In this document: piece after piece, positions 22,621 to 34,341 of the stretch
How the letters are laid out: every line of letters begins with the position of its first letter
Position numbering within the stretch: the first letter of the stretch is position 1
NCBI GenBank assembly: GCA_014058105.1
Contig: JACGCM010000635.1
Coordinates: forward strand, 806,001-870,000
Source of the DNA: Kingdonia uniflora
Lineage: Eukaryota; Streptophyta; Magnoliopsida; Ranunculales; Circaeasteraceae
Direction of reading: 5' to 3'
Length of the DNA: 64,000 nt
The notes under the pieces: model-generated
The model's input: only the letters and a program-made list of their open reading frames with translations
What the model was told of the DNA's origin: nothing
Databases searched by the model: none
Position numbers and translations under genes: made by a program

Positions 22621-24770
22621 CCCCTATCATTTTCTACAAATGTTTATCAAGGTCCAAATCAGTTTAGATTTTTGAAAATGTGGACTGCGCATTCCAATTT
22701 TCAAAAATTGATAGATGATAATTGGCCAATGGGGGTATATGGCATCTGTCTCTCATCATTTGCATATGAACTAAAAAAAGTGAAATCTGTTTTGCGAGAG
22801 TGGAATAAGTCAGTTGTTGGAAATGTTGCTCAGAAAATCAAATTGCTTGAAGATAGGATAACTAAACAAGATTTCGCGTTACAAAGTGGATGGGATGAAC
22901 AGGTTAGTGCAGATCTTAGCAATGTACAAAGAGAACATGCTGCAATGCTACACAAGGAGGAGGTATTTTGGCGTGAGCAATCTAGAGTTAAATGGATTCA
23001 AGCAGGTGATGCTAACACTCAGTTTTTTCATACTGTGACCCAAATCAATAGAAAAAGATCCTTCCTATCAAATTTTACTTTTCCAGATGGCATTCAAACT
23101 CAAGACATTGGGCAAATCCATAAAACAGCTATCATATACAACAAAGATGTGTTAACTAAAACTAATACCCAGATTGATGTGGAACTATTACATTGCATAC
23201 CAACTGTAATTACAGAAGACAACAACAATGACATTACTAAGGCGCCATTTATGGAGGTATTAAAAAATAGTGCTTTTAGTATACCTATTGACAGTGCTCC
23301 CAGAAGTGATGGCTTCATTACCAGTTTCTTTACAAGATGCTGGGAAATAAAGGAAGACTTACATGGAGCATCCAAAAAATTCTTTAATGGGGCACCGTTA
23401 TCAAGATTTATACCTCCACGTTTCTGACCCTGGTCCCAAAAGTTGATACTCCTACAACATTGGGAGATTATAGACCAATCAGCTTATGTTCTGTGGTTTA
23501 TAAAATTTTCTCAAAAATCATTGCTAATAGGTTGAGTACTGTGCTGCATAAGATGATCTCCAGAAATCGGGGAGCATATATTCAAGGAAAGGACATAAGT
23601 GATACTATCACTCTAGCACAAGAAATGGTGGGGGAGTTACATAGGATGGTCAGGGGTGATAATGTCATGATAAAGATGGATATGGCTTAGGCTTTTGTCA
23701 GGTTTGACTGGAGATTCCTCAGGCTGGTTCTTGGAAGATTTGGGTTTAATAGCACATGTATGGATCTCATTGCTCATTGTGTACAGACCCCATGGTTCTT
23801 TTTGTTCTCCAGGTAGTCTTTAAGGGTTTCTTCAAATCTACAAGGGGTCTTAGGCAAGGGGACCCCCTCTTACCATTGTTATTTATCATTGCAGAAGAAG
23901 TATTGTCTAAGGGGTTAACAATGTGTTTTGAAGACGGCCAGATTGGGTACTATCATACATTTTGAGGCTTTATTCCGATCACACATCGGCTGTATGCAGA
24001 TGAATTCCTTGTATTCCTTAATGGAAGTCAAAACTCTCTCAGTGGGCTGATGAAGTTTATGGCAAGATATGAAGCTTACTCTGGGTAGCTAATTAATAAA
24101 GAAAAAAGTGGAGTCTACTTTTACCATACTATTGCAGCAGCTAGACAACAAATTATTCAAACCACTATTGGATTCCATCCAAAGCTCTTTCCAATGATCT
24201 ATTTGGAGGCTCCCATCAGCTATGGCAAGGTACTCTACTCTCAATTTGAAAATCTCATCTCTAAGATACAAAGCAGAATTAAAGGTTGGCAGGGTAAGCT
24301 ATTATCTCAAGGGGGGAAACTGATAACGATTAATCATGTCTTAAACTCCATGCCCATTCACCTTTTAGCCTGCATCAATGTTCCCAAATCTGTTATTCAG
24401 AAACTTAACTGTATGTTCGCAAACTTCTTTTGGGGAAAGTTTGAAGATATAAACAAAAGACATTGGGTATCATGGGGTGACATATGTCGGCCTAAGGAGG
24501 AAGGGGGCCTAGGCATCAGAAAACTTGAAGATATACGGCATAGTTTGTTGCTCAATGAATGTTTGAATGTGGTATATACAGACTCATTATGGGCTCAGAT
24601 TTTCAAATGTAAGTACACTAACAATGGAGATTTTACTCAACAAAGAATAGGTTCTTCTCCTTTGTGGAAAAGCATTAAAGGTTTAATACAAACGATTCAA
24701 GCAAACACTAAATGGAGATTGGGTGAAGGCAGTTGTAATTTTTGGATGGATGACTGAACCGGGGAAGGCA
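22621..24770 (+). pseudogene. LINE ORF2, reverse transcriptase domain (YADD changed to YADE)
   Basis: This domain makes cDNA at the nicked target. The product reads through a linker with KWIQAGDANTQFFH (22990-23035), then APRSDGFITSFF, DYRPISLCSVVYKIFSKI, RGAYIQGKDISDTI, MIKMDMA (ending in a stop at 23688), GLRQGDPLLPLLFIIAEEVL and LYADEFLVFLNGS. The catalytic YADD box is YADE at 23993-24004. Later parts include LEAPISYGKVLYSQFENLIS, WQGKLLSQGGKL and FWGKFEDINKRHWVSWGDI, the thumb region of plant LINE RT. Frameshifts are needed near 23430, 23690 and 23970. Confidence 0.9.
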
Positions 24771-25985
24771 AACTAGCAGACTTGTTGGACATAGACTATA
24801 ATCAGGAGATTAGTATGAAGGAAGTAATTGTAAATGGGGGGAATTGGCATTAGAATAAAATGCAATATGACCTGCCTAAACAATGGAAAGCTAGCTTTGT
24901 TAACAAGTTTTATATCACTGAGGGACAAGATACACCACTATGGGGTCCTTCAAAAAATGGAGATGTTACTGTGAAGTCAACTTGGCAATTCTGGAGATGT
25001 ATCGAGAATGTACAGAACAGAATGGACTGGATATGGTACAAAGTAGTTCCCACAAAAATTCAAGTTTTTAGCTGGAAAATGTGGAAAAGGATCATTGCAG
25101 TGGATGACTTCTTACAGCAAAAGATTCCTTTTGTATCCGGATGTAGCTGTTGCAGTTCAGGTAACATTAAAACTCTGGATCATTTGCTTATAAATGGAGA
25201 AATAGCTTGACAAGTCTGGCAGCATTTTGCTCATGCCTGTGGAGTTCGAAATGTACCAACTAAAAATTTTTGAGCAAGACAAGGGGTATGGTTGCTCGTA
25301 GCAAATAAAAGCACTCAAATGGGCATCATTAAAAGAGTTTTTCCTGCAATCATAAGTTGAGAAATATGGAAAGCTAGGTACAAGCAGAGGTTCGAATGTG
25401 ATCGTACGAATGCAAAATCCATTGTTACAAAAATATCCATATGGTTACAGGATATTATGATCAAAACAAAGGTAACACAAAACTGCAATTTTGGTGATAC
25501 TCTGTCTCTTCAAGTTTTACGAGTACACAAGAAAACAATCAAGCACAGAGTGAAACTGGTTGTAAAATGGCAAGCACCGTAACTAAGGTGGTTCAAATTA
25601 AATACTGATGGCTCCTCACTAAGCACAAGATTATCTGGTGCTGGAGGTATCATAAGAGATTCGCATGGAGAAATGAAGTTGGGCTACAGTGTTGCTTTAG
25701 GAAATGGCACAAGAATGATAGCTGAGTTATATGGGCTTCTACATGGCCAAATCCTATGCATAGAGAATCACTGGTTTCCACTTGTGGTTGAAATGGATGC
25801 TGAGGTAATAGTCAACTGGTATAACCATAAAAACTTGTGTCCCTGAAAGTTTCAAGCAATATGGAAGATGGTTTTGCAGCTTAGTGAGGAGCTACAGATT
25901 ATCATGGTGTGTACATACAGGGAGGGTAATGGTACAGTTGATGGACTCTCCAAGTTGGGCAGTGCACAACAGCATTTTCTCTTTT
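24771..25985 (+). pseudogene. LINE ORF2, zinc-binding and RNase H domains
   Basis: At 24990-25260 the product reads WYKVVPTKIQVFSWKMWKRI, GCSCCSSGNIKTLDHLL and VWQHFAHACG. This is the RT-associated zinc-binding region (zf-RVT) of plant LINEs. At 25590-25985 there is an RNase H1-like domain: FKLNTDGSS (first Asp), GAGGIIRDSHGEM, MIAELYGLLHG (Glu), VVEMDAEVIVNWYNH (Asp) and GNGTVDGLSKLG (last Asp). The four acidic residues are intact, though stops lie between the blocks. Plant L1 elements with a C-terminal RNase H are known, and this copy belongs to that group. Confidence 0.88.
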
Positions 25986-26149
25986 GATTTGTTGTCTCCT
26001 TACCTAGAAACATAAGAGCCTCTTATTTTCTTGAAAAATTAGGGGTTGCTGCTATTAGACATTGATGTTCATCTATTGATATGAGGTCAGGCTTTATGTC
26101 CCCCTCTTGTTTTTATATCTTTTCATTTATAAAAAACCCATATTTGCTC

Positions 26150-26175
26150 AAAAAAAAAAAAGATGGTTCGAGAGA
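26150..26175. other. LINE poly-A tail and right target duplication
   Basis: A run of A from 26150 merges into the right duplication copy at 26157-26175, identical to 20121-20139. Confidence 0.88.
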
Positions 26176-27180
26176 TCAAAGAATGTGAAGAAACGAATTG
26201 GTCGAGGTTTGTTGTACTTCGACGACATGGACCGGACAGCCGTATTTGCTGAGCTATCAGATAGGACACCGTACATTGGGTAGAGTACTGGGTAGACAAT
26301 AATCATGATATGTTTGTCATGGGGATGAGGTATATGCCACGTGGCTATTAGGGATTCGGGGGTTCAAGAGGTAAATGGGAAGTTTCATAATTGGTAAAGG
26401 TGTGGTGTTCACATGTTTGTACTGAGTAGGGGTAGTTGTATAAAAATATATGGTTAACTAAAAATGTGGAGGGAAGCAGAGAGGTAGTGGGGGTAGTGGT
26501 TATGATTATAATTTGGGAAATCGAGGTAGTTTAGTGGGCTATATTTAAGAGGGAAGAGAGAGTGGCTGGAAAAATTTAATCAAACAGAAAAACAAAAAAA
26601 TACAAAACAAGAACTAATTATTATAGCTGACGAGAGGAAAAAGGAGAAACCATTGTTGCTGTGAAGGCTAGACGTCATTGTTACAGTAATTCTATGCTGG
26701 TACGGCATTTCCAACTGACAGGTAAGTGTTTTGACCATTTATGTTATATTTTAGGTTGCGGTCATCTATTCATCTATTGGGGTCAAGAGATCGGCTTGCT
26801 GCTCTACCATTAATGACGTATCTATTGTGTGGCTTGAGAGATTAGACTGAAAGATCCCTCTAAGGTTAATTTTTGGTTGGTGATAGGTGTAGGAGTAGAG
26901 TAAATGGTAGTCGAATAGTCGGTCTTCAGTATGTCCGATGATTGATAGTGGGGTAGATGATAGTATAATATAAACTCAAAACTTAATACTCAAATATATC
27001 GAGCTAATTTCTTCCATCTTCCTCTATAGGGTATAATGCGTACCCACAAAGTTTCGAGGATGAGGCTGATAGATGTGGACAACAATGATATAATTTAACT
27101 GAGTACCTCTAGTCGAGGGGAGGGAAGTAGTGACGCTGGGGAGATGTAAATCACAACTAATGTGCCTCTTGCAGTAGGTT
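26176..27180 (+). other. B1 antisense gene, leader or intron-rich region
   Basis: No long frame is present. 26457-26560 aligns with the reverse of 10650-10870 in B2, and 27020-27250 with the reverse of 10020-10200, so this is family sequence, not flank. Confidence 0.5.
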
Positions 27181-29190
27181 AGCATGGTGTTTTTTTGGTA
27201 AGGAAGAGTCAGCGTAAAACTCGTGTAGTTGGGGAGAGTCATAAAGAGAAGGAAGAGATAAGGTTGAGGAGGGTGGGATCGATCATTCAGGGAATGCGGG
27301 GGATAAAGGGGATAGGGAAGAGGTGGGAGAGAGTGAGGGAAGTAGTAATGAAACCGGGAACGAGGACATGTATGTGGGAAATGCCTATCCCTGGGAGTAG
27401 GCTAGATTGGATCGATTCATGTCAAAACATGATCTAATGGGAAAGGGGATTACTCTGGTGCTATTAGGTTCAAAGTATTCGCTTATGGATATACCCAAGG
27501 AGGGGATAAGGGCTTTTAAGGGGATGATTTGACTGGGGATGCAGCTGCCCCTTTAAAGATTGGTGAAGGAGGTGCTAAATTTTTAGGACGTGGCACCATA
27601 CCAGATGAATGTAAAATTTTACTAGATAATGAGGGTTATCAAAAGCATGAACAAAGAGTTGGTACTCGAAAGGAGGCTTTTAATCGATTAGTTCGATGTG
27701 GTGTCGCTCTACATGAGAAAGAAGAATAAGAAGGTGGGGACATTCCATATTCAGTATCACCCCGAGAAGCCTTGGATATTTGACCTCTGTTCGACTGGGC
27801 GCCGGTGGCATAAGGACTTTGTAGTAGTAAAGGGTAATTATTAGTATGCAGATGGGGAGGTAGGGCTTGCCCTGACCAATAGGTTGTACAAAGCAAGTAA
27901 GTGTATGTTCCAGTATCTACTGTTGTATTATTTCAAATATGGATTAACTTTCAATTTGTTCGTTGCAGAGTCTGTCAATAGAGGACTTCAAAACCCTCAG
28001 TTTTACATCGACAACCTAATCAGCGAGAGTGAAGAATTGGTGATCAAAGTGTTTCGAATGCTGGAGATTTCGAGAAAGAGGCAGAAGAAGATTGATACGT
28101 TGTTGAAAAAAACTTCGACTGTTGGTGGGCTTTCGAAGAGGAGAAAGAAGGTTGCCCCTCCCGAAGTTTTAAGCGAGATAGATTATAACAGCTTGAAAAG
28201 GAAGTTGAACTTTGTGCTGAGGACTTGTCGAGGAGTTCCAATATCCTCAGCTGAGGTAAGGGGATGAGGCACGAGTGCCCAAGAGGTAGTTCCAAAGGCA
28301 GTTTAACAGGTCCAAAAGGGCAAGGGAAAATATACTTTCGAAGGCTTAAATGTTCCGTTAACAAAGACGATGCCTTAAAAGAGGACGTATGATCAGATGG
28401 ACGAAGGAACGAACTCAGCCGAGGTCAGGCAACTTACGGTGAAACAAGAAGATACTGTTCGAGCGACGACATAGTCGATAATGCATTTAAGCGCCACAAA
28501 CCCGAAGAAGCAAGTCCTCAAACAGAAGTGGTATGGCGCGAGGTATATGGTATTGGCAAATAGGAAATGTTTGAATATGATTTATATTTTTTGCTGAATG
28601 GTCTAGGTGTTTTTAATCTGTATAGATTCATATTCGGAATGATCTTATTAAGAAGGCTCAAAAGGCTTCAAGTGAGAATTTGAAAGAGTCGGTTGATGGA
28701 GGAGAGCTCGCGATGGGAACTATTATGTTGTTGAACACCCGCATTGCTAAACTAGAGTGGGAAATGTTACAAGTGCGATATGATGCGGCGAGAAAAAGCC
28801 TGGCTGTGGTCGAGCGGTGTAACGTGAAGGTGGCAGTGCTTGAAGTGAAGGTGACAGGGCTAGAGGTACAGCTGCGAGATAATCATGTATGGTTTCTAGC
28901 AGACTTCGACAAGGAGTGCAACTTGACTTCGACATTGAAGCAGTTTACTGCTGGGCTGGGTTATGATCACGAAACCTTTGAACGCTATCCCTCTCGAAGT
29001 GGAAAATCGTGCTATCGATGGTGTAGCTGCGGATGTAACGAGGTCGACCCTTGTGGTCGAGGTGGCTGGTGTTGGAAATGTGGGAGTCTCACCTGTTGGG
29101 GAGATCCCTGGGACTGATAAATTTTCTATTATGGAGGAGAGCCAAGGTAATCCTACTATGAAAGGTCTTTTGAAGAAAAAACTTGTTTGA
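27181..29190 (+). pseudogene. B1 antisense additional gene, C-terminal part
   Basis: The plus strand encodes GEGGAKFLGRGTIPDECKIL, HIQYHPEKPWIFDLCSTGRR and WHKDFVVVKGNY (27530-27850). A probable 72-bp intron at 27897-27968 (GTAAGT to CGTTGCAG) follows. After it come NRGLQNPQFYIDNLISESEE, a basic stretch RKRQKKIDTLLKK (to 28267), and a coiled-coil-like block around 28680-29000 (LLNTRIAKLEWEMLQVRYDA and FDKECNLTSTLKQF). The FDL..GR.W..D motif corresponds to SAGRVWNDNLLWV in A2, so the A and B families share one ancient extra gene. Its role is unknown. Several stops show decay. Confidence 0.65.
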
Positions 29191-29334
29191 TATTATATGT
29201 AGGGTATATGGGTAAGAAACTTTTTCTTGTTGTAGTGAACGTTGTGTAACCAATGTTTTGCTATTGGATTTGAACTTTCTATTGTATGTTGGTAGTTTTT
29301 TTGATCGAATAATTTTTCAGATCGAATTGTCAAA

Positions 29335-30170
29335 GTTGCTCCTGGGTAGTGCTATCCATGGGTTTTGAGGGTTACCAGTATTGAGGAGTGATGGTGGCTC
29401 GAGGTCGCCCCCAGGAATCAGTTTGGTCGAAGGGTTGACTGGATACTAAGATTTGACCAAATCAGAAAGTTCATAGAGCTTCGAGGTTGCCCCCTGGTAT
29501 TTTTATCCACAGGTATGTTTCTGAATGAAGCAAGACATGGTTGGCCCCAATGTCGCCCTTGATTGTCCAGCCTTTCGATTATTCATGCCACTCGGGTTTT
29601 GCTCGAATTAGATCTTCAAAAAACATCGAGGTTGCCCCCAAGTATAAGTCAGATCAAAGGGTTGATTGGATACTTTTGTCTACCCAAATCCAAAAGTTCA
29701 TTGGGCTTCGAGGTCGCCCCTGAGTATTTCTCTCCACGGGGTTGATCCTGAATGAAGCAAGACGTGGTCGACCCTAATGTGTCTTCGAGTATCAGTCTTT
29801 TGACTATTCATGCCACCTTGGTTTGCTCGAATTAGAATTTTAAAAATCTTTGAGGTAGACCACAAGTATCAGTCGGGTCGAAGGGCTAACTGGATACTTA
29901 GGTTTGCCCAAATCAAGAAGTTCATTGAGCTTCAAGGGTACCACCGGATATTTCTATCCGTGGATTTGATCCTGTACGAAGCAAGACGTGGTACGTGGTT
30001 GGCCCCAATATCGCCCTCGAGTGTCCAGTCTTTCGACTATTCATGCCACCCGGGTTTATCCAAATTGGAACTTTAAAAAACATTGAGTTCGCCTCCAAGT
30101 ATCAGTCAGGCCGAATGGTTAACTAGATACTTTGGTTTGCCCAAATCAAGAAGTTATTGAGATATGAGAC
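29335..30170. repeat. Tandem array, about 226-bp unit, 3.7 copies (B1)
   Basis: Landmark GGTTGACTGGATACT and variants start near 29433, 29659, 29884 and 30115. Landmark ATTCATGCCA starts at 29581, 29806 and 30039. Each unit includes TTCGAGGTTGCCCCC. The array lies between the antisense gene and integrase. Confidence 0.85.
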
Positions 30171-30289
30171 TGCAGAGGGTAGAAAAAATTTGTTTATATA
30201 TTATATGGTAGTTACATTAGTGGTGAGAGATAGTGGCCATGGCCTATTGTATTAGAGTAGCTGTATTGTGTTTCATGGGTTGGGTATGA

Positions 30290-31420
30290 GTTCCTTGGCT
30301 TTAGTCATAAGGTAATACAATCTTTTGTCCATTTTTTCGTATACGACATATGACCCTTCCCAAGATTCCGCAAGCCTGCAGGCATTGTGTGGTTTCGAGG
30401 AGGGGGTGACTTGGCGAAGTACCAAATCACCTATATCAAAACTTTGTGGTCGAACCCTCTTATTATCTAATTTCTTGAGAGAGATCTAGTAACGGCTGAG
30501 GTTTGCTAAGGCTCGATTTCTGGTTTCATTGATCCATAGCATATTGCACCCGAGTTTAAATACATTGTCTTCATCAGGAAGATCGGGGTCGCGTATTGGG
30601 ACCTTGAACTGAGTTGGTAAGCTTTCTTCAATGCCATAGGCAAAGAAAAAAGGAGTACAGCCCGTCGTTTTTCATGGTGTGGTACGGTAAGCCCAGAGTA
30701 CATGCTGTAACTCTTGAACCTAGCGTCCTTTCTTCTTGTCAACTCGTTTCATAAGACCGTCTACTAGAGTTTTGGTGATTGTTTCGACCAATCGGTTTCC
30801 TTGTGGGTAATACAGTATGGATAGAGAGAGAATGATGTTATATTTTTTGAGGAATGTTCGAATCTTGTTGCCTACGAACTGTGGGTCGTTGTCGCATCGA
30901 ATTATATGTGGGCAGGCGAAGCGTATGATAATATTTTCACAGAGGAATTTGTTACTACTTCTTCTCTAGATTGACATAATGACATGTCTTCGAACCATTT
31001 AGTAAAATAATTGGTGGCAACTAAGATGTGCTCTCTGCTGCCCAAAGCATTGGGGAAAGGGCCCACCAGGTCGATGGCCCATTACATGAAGGGCAAAGTG
31101 ACTTGGCTAAAGTGGAGGTCTTGTAGGTGGCTTCGAATGTCATGAGCGTGACGCTGGTATTTGTCATAGTGCTTTGCATAATCTTCTGCTTGTTTCTTCA
31201 TGTTCGGCCAAAACAAACTCTGTGTGGTTTCTCGGAGAGCCATTGATCGGCCGACAGTGTGGATGCCATAATTTCCTTTGTGGAGCACAGTAATGATAGT
31301 TGTAGCTTCCTGTTGAGAAATGTATTAAAGGTATACTCCATTTAGGGATTTGCGGTGTAAGCTGCCTTTGAGAATGGTATATCGTCGGCAATTTCTAATA
31401 AGGATCATTTTTCTTTCCGG
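30290..31420 (-). pseudogene. B1 integrase
   Basis: Minus strand, from the N-terminal end: zinc-binding region VLHKGNYGIHTVGRSMALRE, LFWPNMKKQAEDYAKHYDKY and QRHA; core LPFMQWAIDLVGPF (first Asp), IIRCDNDPQFVGNK (second Asp) and QGNRLVETITKTLVDGL (Glu kept). Then LQHVLWAYRTTP, AYGIEESLP and DNKRVRPQSFDIGD (C-terminal domain). The DDE triad is present but the zinc finger is damaged (Cys to Tyr in the expected CxxC), and stops and a frameshift near 30680-30760 break the frame. Confidence 0.85.
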
Positions 31421-31459
31421 TCCGCGGGTAGGGTGGCATGGTTGAAGTATGCAAGGAAA

Positions 31460-32060
31460 GGTGTGCGCTACTCTTCAGGATCGAAACTTTCGTCCCCAGT
31501 ATTGATGCTATTTATTTCCATCTGGTCGATACTTGGGCATTCGAGTACTTTGATATTGAGGTTTTGAGGATCGGATTGGCCTAGCATGGCTGTAATGTAG
31601 GCGAGGGCATCGGCGAGTCTATTCTCCCCTCGAGGGTAATAGGTGATCGATGATTTCTTAGAAAAATGATCCATGCGCTGGTGGGCGAGTGCTCCATACT
31701 CAGCCATGCGCCTGGTTTTTGCCGGTGTATTATCTCTAGATGAGCTATGAATCGGTGAAGAAGGCAAATTTAGGGACTCTGAGTTCGAGGGCCAGATCAT
31801 GACCATGTATCAAAGTATCGTATTTGGCCTCGTTGTCGGTGCATTCGAAGTTTAGTTTGATTGCCTTTTCAATGCGGTCGTTGGACGGAGTGACCAGAAC
31901 GATGCCTATTCCAGAACTGTGTGGGCCGACAGACCTATCTGTGATGAGACGCCATCCTGTGTTAGGATTCCAGGGGTCAGTATGTTCAGACGGATCTTTG
32001 GGTAGGTCATCTTCGTGGTCTTCCTATTCGATGTCTTCAACTTAGAAGTCTGCAAGATAT
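31460..32060 (-). pseudogene. B1 RNase H region
   Basis: The minus strand reads NTGWRLITDRSVGPHSSGIG, IVLVTPSNDRIEKAIKLNFE, AKYDTLIHGHDLALELRV and FFTDSSLVFAQV. The first catalytic Asp is kept (TDRS), and the Asp in TDSS is kept. The usual Glu (YETLIHG) is Asp. The end motif YYPRGENRLADALAYITAML lies at about 31580-31640. As in A1 and A2, it follows an AD(Y)LADF linker typical of Tat RNase H. A frame break occurs near 31800. Confidence 0.8.
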
Positions 32061-32069
32061 TAGCGACCA

Positions 32070-33054
32070 CCTGGCCTTTTTGGGATAGTTGCTTCTCGAA
32101 AGTAATATCATGTTTACCAAGGTAGATGGACCGTTGCCGTACCTGTCGGGATTTATCTTTCCTGGCGAGGACTTCTCGAAAGGGGTAGCTGGTGATGATA
32201 CGTATATTGTGTTCTTGGATGTAGGGTTTGAGCTTTTGGGAAGTGTAGACGAGGGTAAGGAGAAGTCTTTCGAGTTTTTATGTCACATTTTGGCTGGTAT
32301 TAGAGTTTTGCTAATGAAGTAGACAGTTTTTTCAATACCTACTTTTGTTCTTATAAGTACCAAGCTGATAGATTCATCAATTACCTCTAAATAGAGGGAA
32401 AGTATTTCCCCTTCGGTCGGGGTGCTCATGACAGGTGGTTGGCCAAGGTAAGTCTTGAGTTTGAGGAAGGCCTATTTATATTTGTGTGTCCAATTAACGT
32501 TAGGGCTTTTCTTTGTGGTTTTATGGACGCCTTGTGCACAAAAGAGGTAGAACAACCAGGCGCAGGGTTCAAAGGATTTTGAAATAACGCGGTTAAGGGT
32601 TGCATTACTAATAAGGTGGCCAAGGAATTTTTTGGAGGAGACACCAAACTGGCATTTGTCTAGGTTTAGTTTCATTAGGTTTGATAGGAGGATGGAGGAA
32701 ACTTCAGTAAGGTTTTATATATGGGTATGTTTGTGCAGGCTTTTGCAGAGCATATCTTTGATGTATACTTTGATTGACTTTTCAAGCAAGGGTTTGAACA
32801 TGGTAGTAACAAGGCGCTGGTAAGTGGCACCCGCATTTTTAGCCCGAAAGGGCATCACATTAAAATAGTAGAGGCCTTGCTCGGTAATAAAAGAGGTTTT
32901 AAATTGATCATCGGAGAGAAGGGGTACCTAATTGTTACCCGAGGCCGCGTCCATCATGGAAAAACATTCGTGGCCAGCTGTGGCATCTAGAAGTATTGAA
33001 ATGATCGGGAGAGGGAAGCTGTCCTTTAGCTTGTGCTTGTTGAACAAACTTTTA
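32070..33054 (-). pseudogene. B1 reverse transcriptase, truncated, YIDD changed to YIKD
   Basis: Minus strand, from 33054 down: NKHKLKDSFPLPII, HECFSMMDAASGNN, FITEQGLYYFNVMPFRAKNA, GATYQRLVTTMFKPLLEKSI, VYIKDMLCKSLHKH, MKLNLDKCQFGVSSKKFLGH and LISNATLNR. This is a gypsy RT palm and thumb. The box YIDDM reads YIKDM, with AAA at 32757-32759. The region before NKHKLKDSF is missing because unrelated sequence starts at about 33050. The downstream connection to RNase H (32090-32500) is broken by stops. Confidence 0.85.
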
Positions 33055-34330
33055 TGTCTGTTTGAACAAACACCTGTCAGAATAATTTATTTAAATAGAT
33101 TTTTAGTACTCAATAATGATAGCTCAAGAGATGGCGGTTCCACCCCACCTAGATCTATTGCTTAACTGTATTACTTAAATCATCCTTACTTTACATACTT
33201 TATATACTATGCTGAGGGATATCTACTGCGTCCAGAGCATTAAAAAGCATGAACCACTCTTAAGGCATATACTCTTATCCACTACAGTCTTCATATTACT
33301 ACCAATAAGGCAAGTACCAACCAGACTAGGTAGTGAAAAAAATTGAACATCATTCTATACATGGGAACACGATTACTTGAGGATTTTTATCATCTTTTAA
33401 TCATCTCAGTGTATCCTTTGTGGACCATTTTATGGTGGGTTCATCAATTTTATTTATAGCAACTACTAACGTAGAGGTCATCCAAGGTAATGCTTTACAA
33501 ATTTTAGAGAGTGTTAAAAGGTTAATTGTATTATTTACGACTAATGGGTCGAGGGGGAGAGTAAGTGAAAACGTAGGAAGCATCTCAGAAAAAAAAAACA
33601 AGTTACAATTTATTTTCTGGAGTACACTTAACGGGGAAAATATTTTATAATTAGTGTAGTAGTCACGTATAACACCCAAAAAGCTAAGAAACAAGAAGTA
33701 TTTGAGACGGGATAGATAATGGAATGGTCGTCTTTCAGATTTAATGAATTAATAAAGGCATATGATCTACTTTTTTTGAAGGGGGATAAATTAACTTTGG
33801 AGCTTCCATATCAAGTGTATTTTAACGAGACCTAATGTAAGCCATTGCTTTATGACTATAAATTAGGATTTTTTTTTGGCGAAGCCCCTGTTTTGGAAGG
33901 GGAGGCTCTTCTTACTTTGGCATTCGAGATTGTGATAGAAATGAGTGGATTTAATGTCTTGTAGTTGGAAATAAGAGCAAATACCCATTTAGCAAGTAAT
34001 TGAATCTCCATTTAGCAAGTTTCAGGTTAGTTTTTTGGAGTTAGAGATAAGAGTAAAGTGATTTCCGAGAATATTCTCTTCATCTAGACAAGCATGTACC
34101 TAGATTCCAAAAGAATTTTTATTGATTTTTCCAAAAGACACATACTTCTGAGGTTTACTTATAGGGGAAATTTGAAGGAGGCGAAGTGATACCCACGGGG
34201 TACCAATAATTGTTATAAATGCTTTTGAATAACCTTGGCCTAAATGTAAGTACAAAATGGTATGTGCCTTTTACAAGTAATATAATAAGAAGCATCGGAG
34301 CACCTACAAAGATTATGTCTTTAATGTTGT
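33055..34330. other. Unassigned sequence between B1 and copia E
   Basis: AT-rich with no clear domain. A minus-strand open stretch at 33401-33694 includes SFLGVIRDYYTNYKIFSPL, which faintly resembles the RT-thumb motif SFLGL..YYR..I..FSKIA.PL of gypsy-type elements, but I cannot confirm it. 33930-34110 has partial internal repetition (ATTTAGCAAGT twice, TTGGA..TAAGAG twice). The sequence could be an older, degraded element or host DNA. Confidence 0.4.
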
Positions 34331-34341
34331 TGCTCTATTTT

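Larger units (their letters stand above)
20140..26156 (+). mobile_element. Plant L1-type LINE with RNase H domain
   Basis: This non-LTR retrotransposon is about 6.0 kb and appears near full length. It has a pyrimidine-rich 5' leader (20220-20800), an ORF1 remnant and an ORF2 with endonuclease, RT, a zinc-ribbon-like C-terminal segment and RNase H. A poly-A tail ends at 26156. The 19-bp flanking duplication proves target-primed insertion into B1. Both ORFs hold stops and frameshifts, and the RT active site is changed, so it is inactive. Confidence 0.92.
11789..33054 (-). mobile_element. Element B1: Tat-type Ty3/gypsy element carrying two nested insertions
   Basis: The 3' LTR (11789-12528), polypurine tract and plus-strand extra gene are at the left. 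The extra gene continues across element D and the LINE to about 29190. A tandem array (29335-30170) and minus-strand integrase, RNase H and RT (30290-33054) follow. RT ends abruptly at about 33054 within its N-terminal part, so protease, gag and the 5' LTR are missing. Removing D and the LINE leaves about 8.5 kb. Its LTR matches the plus-strand LTR at 63279-63964 in reverse, which shows a multi-copy family. Confidence 0.75.
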
